Assembly: GCF_030403775.1 (NCBI RefSeq)
Contig: NZ_JAQMWQ010000031.1
Location: 1 to 64,000 of the forward strand
Direction: 5' to 3'
Source: Paenibacillus sp. BSR1-1
Lineage (GTDB): Bacteria > Bacillota > Bacilli > Bacillales > Cytobacillaceae
Length of the DNA stretch: 64,000 nucleotides
The notes below the pieces were generated by a model. That model had not been told where the DNA came from and ran no database searches. It saw only the letters and a program-made list of their open reading frames with translations. Made by a program: the position numbers and the translations under genes. Within the stretch, counting starts at the first letter, position 1, and each line of letters begins with the position of its first letter. Positions 58,202-64,000 of this stretch are shown here, piece by piece.

Positions 58202-58231
58202 AGTTTATCCCTAATTGATAATGATTGTCAA
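58202..58231 (-). promoter_or_regulatory. Promoter of the permease-ATPase-reductase operon
   Basis: The minus strand reads TTGACA, 18 bases, TAAACT, ending 35 bases before the yfiZ-like ATG. Its -35 and spacer are covered by the Fur-box-like site at 58217-58235. Confidence 0.7.
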
Positions 58232-58235
58232 TTTA
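58217..58235. promoter_or_regulatory. Fur box covering the permease-operon promoter
   Basis: GATAATGATTGTCAATTTA matches the Fur consensus GATAATGATTATCATTATC at most positions. Bound Fur would cover the -35 hexamer. A weaker site (TGAGAACGATTTTCA, 58239-58253) lies beside it. Confidence 0.8.
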
Positions 58236-58261
58236 AATGAGAACGATTTTCAATAAAATTG

Positions 58262-58291
58262 TTGACAGATGGTTGGAGGTCATTTTATGAT
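58262..58291 (+). promoter_or_regulatory. Promoter of the siderophore-binding protein gene
   Basis: TTGACA, 18 bases, TATGAT on the plus strand. The transcription start should fall near 58298, next to the Fur box at 58304. Confidence 0.72.
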
Positions 58292-58303
58292 AATAATGTA
58301 GTT

Positions 58304-58322
58304 GAAAATGATTATCATTCAC
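58304..58322. promoter_or_regulatory. Fur box at the binding-protein gene start site
   Basis: GAAAATGATTATCATTCAC agrees with the 19-bp Fur consensus at nearly every position. It sits just downstream of the predicted start site, so iron-loaded Fur should block transcription. Confidence 0.9.
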
Positions 58323-58349
58323 ATTTGGCTAAGGAGGCTACATATTAAG

Positions 58350-59333
58350 ATGAAAAAAACGATACTTACTCTTTTTTCTGTCCTGGCTATTTTCTTATTA
58401 GCCGCTTGCGGCAGCTCGACCGAAAAAACGGCCGGGGAAAAGGCAGAACCGAAAAAAGCAGAGGAAAAACCATATACGGTTGAGCATGCAATGGGTTCGA
58501 CAACGATTAAAGGCACTCCAAAAAGAGTGGTTATCTTAACAAATGAAGGAACGGAAGCCTTGCTGGCACTAGGTGTAAAACCAGTTGGTGCGGTGCAATC
58601 CTGGCTCGGAGATCCGTGGTACGACCATATTAAAAAGGATATGGATGGCGTAGAGGTTGTTGGGACTGAGAGTGAAGTTAATATTGAAAAAATTGCTACT
58701 TTAAAGCCTGATTTAATCATCGGCAATAAGCTTCGTCTTGAAAAGGTATATGACCAGCTTAGTGCAATTGCACCAACTGTCTTTTCCGAAACGCTTAGAG
58801 GCGATTGGAAGGAAAACTTTAAGCTCTACGCTAAGGCATTAAACCTTGAGGAAAAAGGAAATCAAGTTCTAAGTGATTATGATAAGCACGTTGCCGAGGT
58901 AAAAGAAAAACTTGGCGATAAAGTAAATCAACAAATTTCTGTTGTCCGCTTTATGGCTGGAAAATCCCGTATTTATTACACTGATTCATTTTCCGGGGTG
59001 ATTTTTGATCAATTAGGGTTTAAGCGTGCAGCCCAGCAGGAAGCCCTCTTTACTCCAGATAATAAGCTTGGTAAGCTTGCGGTTGAGGTTGGCAAAGAAG
59101 TGACTCCTAAAATGGATGCGGATCAGCTATTCTACTTCACCTATGCGCCAAACGGTGATCAAAAAGCCTTGGATACCGCAAAAGAATGGACGAACGATCC
59201 GCTTTGGAAAAATTTAAACGCTGTTAAAAACGGGAATGTCCACGAAGTAAGTGATGCAATCTGGAACACCGCTGGCGGCGTCCTTGCAGCAAATCTTATG
59301 CTGGACGATCTTGAAAAGATATTGAACAAGTAA
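58350..59333 (+). CDS. Ferric siderophore-binding lipoprotein (YfiY-like)
   Basis: The 327-residue lipoprotein has signal MKKTILTLFSVLAIFLLAAC with lipobox LAAC, a Lys/Glu-rich linker, and a FecB/PeripBP domain: GTPKRVVILTNEGTEALLAL, IEKIATLKPDLIIGNK and GVIFDQLGFKR. It resembles B. subtilis YfiY, which binds hydroxamate siderophores. It should feed the divergent permeases. AAGGAGG lies 12 bases before the ATG, longer than usual. It ends in its own terminator. Confidence 0.88.
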   Translation: MKKTILTLFSVLAIFLLAACGSSTEKTAGEKAEPKKAEEKPYTVEHAMGSTTIKGTPKRVVILTNEGTEALLALGVKPVGAVQSWLGDPWYDHIKKDMDGVEVVGTESEVNIEKIATLKPDLIIGNKLRLEKVYDQLSAIAPTVFSETLRGDWKENFKLYAKALNLEEKGNQVLSDYDKHVAEVKEKLGDKVNQQISVVRFMAGKSRIYYTDSFSGVIFDQLGFKRAAQQEALFTPDNKLGKLAVEVGKEVTPKMDADQLFYFTYAPNGDQKALDTAKEWTNDPLWKNLNAVKNGNVHEVSDAIWNTAGGVLAANLMLDDLEKILNK

Positions 59334-59368
59334 GAGTAAAATTTGTTAGTAAAAAACCTTCCCATATG

Positions 59369-59404
59369 AAAAGAGCGGGGCTTGCCATGGCCTTGCTCTT
59401 TTTT
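59369..59404 (+). terminator. Terminator of the siderophore-binding protein gene
   Basis: AAAAGAGCGGGGC pairs with GGCCTTGCTCTTTT (G-U pairs included), then TTTT on the plus strand. Confidence 0.78.
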
Positions 59405-59433
59405 GTTATGATTTTCAGCTAAGTAGAGCTTTG

Positions 59434-59854
59434 AATTCCGCCGAACCTGGCATTTATTTCGCGAACTTCCGCATTAATTTCGCGAACTTCCGGATTTATT
59501 CCGCGAACCTTTGCTTCTTTTCCGCGAAAACCCCATTTTATTCCGCGCTGCCATCATTGGATCCGTGCTCAAATGTTTGTTTCCGCATGACTGGAACGGT
59601 ATTCCGCCGAACTTGGCATTTATTCCGCGATCATCCGGATTAATTTCGCGAACTTCCGCTTTAATTCCGCTAACCTTTGCCTCTTTTCCGCGAAAACCCC
59701 ATTTTATTACGCGCAGCCATCTCGGGATCCGTGCTCAAATGCTTGTTTCCGCATGACTGGAACGGTATTCCGCCGAACTTGGCATTTATTCCGCTAACCT
59801 TTGCTTCTTTTCCGCGAAAAGCCCAATTTATTCTGCCAAACCCCTTTTCCGGCA
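59434..59854. repeat. Tandem array 3: about twenty 20-21-bp TTCCGC units with a 166-bp higher order
   Basis: This 560-base gap between the converging binding-protein gene and rodA is filled by units built on TTCCGCGAACYTYYG plus an AT-rich tail. CCGC positions recur every 20-21 bases (for example 59502, 59523, 59544, 59564, 59584, 59605, 59626). A larger block is duplicated: GGATCCGTGCTCAAATG at 59559 recurs at 59725, 166 bases on. Because 21 is a multiple of three, open frames run through it, but they have no ribosome sites. Confidence 0.93.
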
Positions 59855-59865
59855 ACAAAAAAAGA

Positions 59866-59879
59866 GCGACCGAGGTCGC
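59866..59879 (-). terminator. Terminator of rodA
   Basis: GCGACC and GGTCGC pair around CG, flanked by extra matching bases. The minus strand ends in CTCTTTTTTTG. Confidence 0.78.
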
Positions 59880-59893
59880 CCAATCCATCAACG

Positions 59894-61069
59894 TTATGCC
59901 GATGTCGAAAACATGTATTTTTTATAATGGTAACGTATCGAGAAAATTAGGCCGAGCCCGAGCATGTTCCCCATTAAGGCACTGCCCCCGTAGCTGATGA
60001 ACGGAAGCGGAATACCGGTGATGGGCAGAACGCCAATCGTCATGCCGATATTTTGGAAAACGTGGAAGGTAATCATGCTGATGACCCCGACACAAATATA
60101 CGTATAAAAATTATTCTTTGTTTCCATGCCAACCTTCGTAATATGGTAAATCAAAAGGAAAAACAAACTAATTAACACACTCGAGCCGATAAAGCCAAAT
60201 TCCTCGCCAACCACGCTGAAGATAAAGTCCGTATGACTTTCCGGCAGGTAAACTTCACGATTACCGTAGCCTTTCCCGCCTGTTTGGCCAGAGCCAATTG
60301 CGAGCAGGGATTTGGTCAGCTGATAACCGGCAGAGCTTTGAAAATTGTAAGGGTCGAGCCAGGAATATATCCGGCCAAATTGGTACTGCTTTACGCCAAG
60401 ATATTTTTCTAAAATGTCTGGTTTCCAGACAACAAAATACAAAATGGTTGAAGCTAGTACTGTCCCAAATGAAAAAATCGGTACAAGCAGCTTCCAGGTG
60501 ATGCCTGAGATAAAAATCATTCCTACTAATATCGCAATAAACACAAGCGAAGTTCCTAAGTCTGGCTGTTGCATTACTAACATCAATGGCACCATTGTCA
60601 CAATGCCAAGCTTAATTAACAGCCAAAAATCAGTTTGAATCGTCTTGTTCCCTTGATTTTTTTGATGGTGATCATCGATAACACGTGAAAGTGTCAAGAT
60701 AATAAATATTTTAACAAACTCAGAGGGCTGCAATGAACCCATGGCCGGAACGATAAACCAGCTCTTTGCTCCATTAATCACCGGAGCAATGCTTGGAGGT
60801 GCGACAATTAAAAAGCCCAGAAGAAATAGTCCAAATCCATAGGCATACCAAGTCAGCTTTCGCAGCTGGTCAGAATCCAGCGTCATTACCGATGCGATAA
60901 TCCCGCCGCCGACAGCGTACCATACCATTTGCTTAATTAAGAAATTCTCTTTGTATTGTCCACTCTTTTGGGCACTATATATCGAAATACAGCTTGCCAA
61001 AAACAATAATAAAAGAATAAAAACAAGATTATAATCAAGTTTTGAAGTTGTGTTTTTATTGGAAGTCAT
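59894..61069 (-). CDS. rodA: RodA/FtsW-family peptidoglycan glycosyltransferase (SEDS protein)
   Basis: The 391-residue protein has about ten membrane segments. SEDS hallmarks are GAKSWFIVPAMGSLQPSEFVK, MQQPDLGTSL, the large loop with PESHTDFIFSVVGEEFGFIG, and TIGVLPITGIPLPFISYGG. It polymerises lipid II into glycan strands, with a partner class B PBP. The length is closer to RodA (393) than to longer FtsW, but SpoVE-type function cannot be excluded. AAGGTGGAG lies 6 bases before the ATG. Confidence 0.9.
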   Translation of the reverse strand: MTSNKNTTSKLDYNLVFILLLLFLASCISIYSAQKSGQYKENFLIKQMVWYAVGGGIIASVMTLDSDQLRKLTWYAYGFGLFLLGFLIVAPPSIAPVINGAKSWFIVPAMGSLQPSEFVKIFIILTLSRVIDDHHQKNQGNKTIQTDFWLLIKLGIVTMVPLMLVMQQPDLGTSLVFIAILVGMIFISGITWKLLVPIFSFGTVLASTILYFVVWKPDILEKYLGVKQYQFGRIYSWLDPYNFQSSAGYQLTKSLLAIGSGQTGGKGYGNREVYLPESHTDFIFSVVGEEFGFIGSSVLISLFFLLIYHITKVGMETKNNFYTYICVGVISMITFHVFQNIGMTIGVLPITGIPLPFISYGGSALMGNMLGLGLIFSIRYHYKKYMFSTSA

Positions 61070-61156
61070 GCTAAGTCTCCACCTTAATAAAACTTGTACA
61101 TTCCTCCATTATATTTTTTTAACGCCTAAATCACAACTTCTAACCATTGAATGGAT

Positions 61157-61921
61157 TTATTTACAAAAATAAATTCGTTTCAACTCTTCAGCCATCCACT
61201 CTAAATTATTCGGCACCTGAGGCAGACCATACCCGATATATAACGGAGTTGTCACAAAACGCGGTACCACTTTAGCATAAATTTTGCCATCCAGATGATG
61301 AAAAAACACATTGTAGCTGTTTGCCTTAAAGGGAAAGTGGCAGAGAATATAATGAACCGCGATTTGAAGATACTCGGAGAACCTTTCCTGGTAACTCGAA
61401 TCCGGCATTTCTATATTAAATTCATAGAAACCGACGCGGGGTTTTGTGGACAGGGTCAGCCTAGAACCCTCCCCTTCATCAATCACAATACCCTGAAACA
61501 TTTCATGACTTGCTTTTTCTTTATAATCCAGATCATGGAGTCCAATGATTTGCATATGTGGATGGGCGATTGTGCCGCCAGATAAAGGGCCATAATTTTT
61601 GAAAAAAATAACCGATCGATATTCTCCGGTTTCCTCCATCTCTAACCAATGCTTAATGCCAAACCTTATCAATCTATGTAAATGCTCTTTGGAATAGGTT
61701 GATAATTCAGCATGGCAATCGTCTGTTTCAATTAACACCGTTTGATAGGCATTTTCTAAAACGGGATATTTATTTTTCAATAGAATGATTGGACCGTCCA
61801 CTGCAATCAGGCCGGTCAGCTGGTCCCTGTCACAAAAAGGGCAGGCCTGCGCTTTGTTACGGATACTTTCAGGCTTTTTGACACCGATTGAAGTATTAAA
61901 ATGCAGATGTTTATTTTCCAA
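61157..61921 (-). CDS. DUF4931 (GalT/HIT-like) protein
   Basis: The 254-residue protein resembles galactose-1-phosphate uridylyltransferase/HIT folds. ACPFCDRDQ gives a CxxC zinc half-site. The HPHMQ motif (GGTIAHPHMQIIGLH) matches the GalT active site with its histidines. The family DUF4931 has no known reaction; nucleotidyl transfer is inference. The start is TTG, with AGGAG 9 bases before it. It lies between rodA and uppP (divergent) with no obvious partner. Confidence 0.8.
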   Translation of the reverse strand: MENKHLHFNTSIGVKKPESIRNKAQACPFCDRDQLTGLIAVDGPIILLKNKYPVLENAYQTVLIETDDCHAELSTYSKEHLHRLIRFGIKHWLEMEETGEYRSVIFFKNYGPLSGGTIAHPHMQIIGLHDLDYKEKASHEMFQGIVIDEGEGSRLTLSTKPRVGFYEFNIEMPDSSYQERFSEYLQIAVHYILCHFPFKANSYNVFFHHLDGKIYAKVVPRFVTTPLYIGYGLPQVPNNLEWMAEELKRIYFCK

Positions 61922-62109
61922 TACGTGTATCTCCTCTCGGAAAGGGCTTTATTCCTATTTTATGGGATAAGACAAACAAATTGCACATATTTTGTTTGAG
62001 TTTTTAATTGACCTTATTGGCAAATAAATCCTAAAATAGAAGAGAATTTCAATAACTAATTGAACATATCTTTTAATAGTACAAGTTTTTTTAGAATGTG
62101 AGGGAATGT

Positions 62110-62892
62110 ATGTTAACGAAATTAGAAGCGCTGATACTTGGGATTATCCAGGGGTTAACAGAATTTTTGCCAATCAGCAGTACCGGACATCTCTATTTAG
62201 GAAGAAATTTATTTGGCTTGCAGGAAGCAGGTCTATTGCTCGATACGATGCTTCATGTCGGCACCTTGCTTGCTGTCTTTGTTTTTTATAAGGATGAATT
62301 TATTAAAATCATCAAAAAACCGTTCAGCAAATTAACGTTTTTGTTAATTGTCGGAACGATTCCTGCCGTTATCTTTGGACTTGCTTTTAAGGATTTTATT
62401 GATGAAATCTCAAAAACAGGTGTGACGATTGGCTGGGAATTTTTAATTACCGGTATTTTCCTATGGCTCGCTGATTCAGTGAAAAATGGCCATAAAAAAA
62501 TGGACGACATCAGCTATAAGGATGCCTTGATTATTGGAACATTTCAGGCGGTTGCGATTATGCCCGCGATATCGCGCTCGGGAATGACAATTGTTGCAGC
62601 CTTGTGGCGAAAATTGGACCGTGAAACGGCCGCCTATTTCTCCTTCTTATTATCAACACCAGCCATCGCAGGAGCCATTGTCTTGCAAACGAAGGATCTG
62701 CTCGGCGGTGCAGGAGAAGAAATCTCATTATCTGCCCTGCTCGTCGGGATCATCTCTTCTGCCCTCTTCGGCTATGTTGCGGTTAGATGGATGATTGGCT
62801 ACTTGAAGAAGCATTCCTTAAAGCCATTTGCTATCTATGTTTGGGCATTGGGATTAATTGTGCTATTTTTCCAATTTACGGGTAAATTCTAA
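62110..62892 (+). CDS. uppP: Undecaprenyl-diphosphatase UppP
   Basis: The 260-residue membrane enzyme recycles undecaprenyl pyrophosphate to the monophosphate carrier for cell-wall synthesis. Its two signature blocks are IIQGLTEFLPISSTGHL (glutamates and serine) and AIMPAISRSGMTIVAAL (arginine). About seven to eight hydrophobic segments follow. Loss of this function makes cells bacitracin-sensitive in related species. ATG 62110 is chosen because GAGGG lies 5 bases before it. It converges on the azoreductase gene. Confidence 0.95.
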   Translation: MLTKLEALILGIIQGLTEFLPISSTGHLYLGRNLFGLQEAGLLLDTMLHVGTLLAVFVFYKDEFIKIIKKPFSKLTFLLIVGTIPAVIFGLAFKDFIDEISKTGVTIGWEFLITGIFLWLADSVKNGHKKMDDISYKDALIIGTFQAVAIMPAISRSGMTIVAALWRKLDRETAAYFSFLLSTPAIAGAIVLQTKDLLGGAGEEISLSALLVGIISSALFGYVAVRWMIGYLKKHSLKPFAIYVWALGLIVLFFQFTGKF

Positions 62893-62894
62893 TA

Positions 62895-62923
62895 AAAAAT
62901 GCGACTCCCCGAGTCGCATTTTT
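62895..62923. terminator. Bidirectional terminator of uppP and azoR
   Basis: AAAAATGCGACTC and GAGTCGCATTTTT form a 13-bp perfect stem with a 3-base centre, and T-runs on both strands. Confidence 0.9.
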
Positions 62924-63585
62924 TATTGTTTGACGGGCAGTGCAGCCATTTCTCTGGCGGCTGCCGCTGCTTGTTCTTTAGCTTTTGCCATAATTTCAGG
63001 AACTTTTTTAGGAAAATGATCCATCCCTTCTGCAATGACCGTATCCAAGCTCTCGAAGCCTAGGAATTCGAATACCTTCTTTACGTAACGATCCCCCATT
63101 TCAAATTCCACCATCGGTCCAGTAGAATAAATGCCGCCGCGGGTTTGAATATGGATGGCCTTTCTTCCAGTGAGAAGTCCTTTTGCCCCGTGTTCTGTGT
63201 AGGTAAAAGTTTTTCCAGCAATAAATAAACAATCCATAAACGCTTTGACAATTGCCGGTGCTCCAAAGTTCCATATCGGTGTCACAAACACATAATAATC
63301 AGCAGCAATAAATCGGTCAGCCAGCGCGTGCATTTTTTCAATTTTCGTCCGCTCAGCTTCCGATAGCTGATCTTTTGTATAGCCCATAAAGGATAATTTC
63401 GCCCGGGCATATAATAAATCCATATCGATGACAGGAATATCCATTTCATATAAATGCCAGCGTTCGATCTCCACATCTGGCTGCACTTGTTTAAATTCCT
63501 CTAAAAATACTTCTCCAATTTGCATACCCTTTGAAAGTTTTATATCATTTTTCGGATTTGCCGTAATATATAAAAGCTTTGCCAT
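62923..63585 (-). CDS. azoR: FMN-dependent NADH azoreductase
   Basis: The 220-residue flavodoxin-fold quinone reductase has the FMN phosphate loop region ITANPKNDIKLSKGM, the conserved FVTPIWNFGAPAIVKAFMD, and IHIQTRGGIYS near the flavin. The AzoR/AcpD family reduces quinones and azo dyes with NADH, in homodimers. ATG 63585 is chosen because GGAGG lies 10 bases before it. B. subtilis AzoR proteins are about 208-211 aa. No regulator gene lies next to it apart from the downstream HTH gene, which diverges. Confidence 0.88.
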   Translation of the reverse strand: MAKLLYITANPKNDIKLSKGMQIGEVFLEEFKQVQPDVEIERWHLYEMDIPVIDMDLLYARAKLSFMGYTKDQLSEAERTKIEKMHALADRFIAADYYVFVTPIWNFGAPAIVKAFMDCLFIAGKTFTYTEHGAKGLLTGRKAIHIQTRGGIYSTGPMVEFEMGDRYVKKVFEFLGFESLDTVIAEGMDHFPKKVPEIMAKAKEQAAAAAREMAALPVKQ

Positions 63586-63700
63586 TCGCTTCCATCCTCC
63601 AGTCACAATTTTAATTTCTACTACTATACTACACCAACTTCACCGCTCACAATTGAACAATAAGTGAAGTTTATGAATTTTATATGAATCTCATTCTACT

Positions 63701-63760
63701 TTTTGAACAATATTAGACAATTCTAAACAAAACTTAACGAAACTCAACAATACTTAACAA
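63701..63760. promoter_or_regulatory. Six 10-bp phased repeats ending in ACAA
   Basis: From 63701 six consecutive blocks of exactly 10 bases end in ACAA, ACAA, ACAA, ACGA, ACAA, ACAA, with mostly A at the base before. They lie 58-117 bases upstream of the HTH gene start. Face-aligned repetition suggests a multi-copy protein-binding site or intrinsically curved DNA. No family match is known to me. Confidence 0.6.
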
Positions 63761-63817
63761 AAATCACTTTTATTATGCTATTCTTTTTATAAAATAATGG
63801 AAAAAGGAGGGTGAAAA

Positions 63818-64000
63818 ATGGAATTAAAGGCTTATACTCCTGATGAGGTAGCGCAAATCTTTCAAATCTCAAAACATACAGTTTATGAGTTAATCAAAAG
63901 AGGCGAGCTTCAAGCCTTTAAAATAGGAAACAAAATGCGAATAGAGCATGCTGAGCTTGAGCGGTTCAAAGAAAATACGAAAGCGCCTTCAAGGAAAGAA
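63818..64000 (+). CDS. Excisionase-type HTH regulator, truncated by the window edge
   Basis: The first 61 codons are present and the frame is open at the edge. The N-terminus is a winged helix-turn-helix of the excisionase (MerR-like) type: YTPDEVAQIFQISKHTVYEL, then IKRGELQAFKIGNKMRI and a short linker. Proteins with this start often continue into a periplasmic-binding-like sensor domain (for example B. subtilis YvgK, linked to molybdate). The rest is needed to tell. GGAGGGTG lies 5 bases before the ATG. The phased 10-bp repeats are just upstream. Confidence 0.85.
   Translation, partial: MELKAYTPDEVAQIFQISKHTVYELIKRGELQAFKIGNKMRIEHAELERFKENTKAPSRKE

Noticed and set aside
59431..59997. Open reading frames running through the 21-bp array on both strands
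   Set aside because: They exist because 21 is a multiple of three. They lack ribosome sites and give only repeat-derived text (such as FRENPILFRAA).

Overview
The window is a chromosomal segment from a low-GC, endospore-forming member of the Bacillaceae. Support comes from strong Shine-Dalgarno sites, sporulation genes (yuiC, yutH, yutC, lytH, yunB, kapB, kapD, yuzL), S-box SAM riboswitches, FadR and Fur operators, and gene order that tracks Bacillus subtilis 168, as I remember it, for most of its length. Two dispersed GC-rich repeat families and three intergenic tandem arrays point to a Neobacillus/Mesobacillus-like genome rather than to B. subtilis itself. This placement is inference from gene content only. 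I see no rRNA, tRNA, phage, transposase or CRISPR.

Layout. 0-10 kb: yugI, a small XRE regulator, yugE, patB, tandem array 1, a PH-domain protein, 6-phosphogluconate dehydrogenase, an AlaX-type editing enzyme, a low-complexity coat-like protein, a Cu/Zn superoxide dismutase lipoprotein, a cyclophilin lipoprotein, and kapB/kapD. 10-24 kb: menI-like thioesterase, a Gly/Pro/Tyr-rich protein, leucyl aminopeptidase, yuiCBA (yuiA is a 42-codon gene), a Nudix hydrolase, then a redox and iron-sulfur helper block (yumB, yumC, yutM, yuzB, yutJ, yuzD, yutI), a D-2-hydroxyacid dehydrogenase, yutH, yutG, yutF and yutE. 24-34 kb: a GGDEF-degenerate/EAL protein, small proteins, yutD, yutC, lipA, lytH, yunB, yunC, yunD, yunE and yunF. 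34-42.6 kb: sufCDSUB and metNPQ, the latter under an S-box. 42.9-54 kb: metY under a second S-box, yusD, a frameshifted NERD nuclease-like gene, tandem array 2, yusE, yusF, gcvH, yusI, and the FadR-controlled fatty-acid oxidation operon fadN-fadA-fadE. 54-59 kb: yuzL and a Fur-controlled siderophore-iron locus (divergent binding protein, two permeases, ATPase, FhuF-like reductase, and yusU carrying a nonsense codon). 59-64 kb: tandem array 3, rodA, a DUF4931 protein, uppP, azoreductase, and the start of an excisionase-type HTH gene preceded by a 10-bp phased repeat.

Themes: iron-sulfur assembly and delivery (Suf, YutM, YutI, LipA), iron uptake and reductive release (Fur locus, FhuF), methionine uptake and sulfur assimilation (MetNPQ, MetY, PatB), beta-oxidation, and sporulation and envelope functions. 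The most unusual material lies between genes. Two arrays have unrelated sequences but the same 52-bp period, and a third has a 21-bp period. All three sit between converging genes. Two broken genes (a 1-base frameshift and an in-frame TAA) and a 10-bp periodic element upstream of the last gene are also worth checking.
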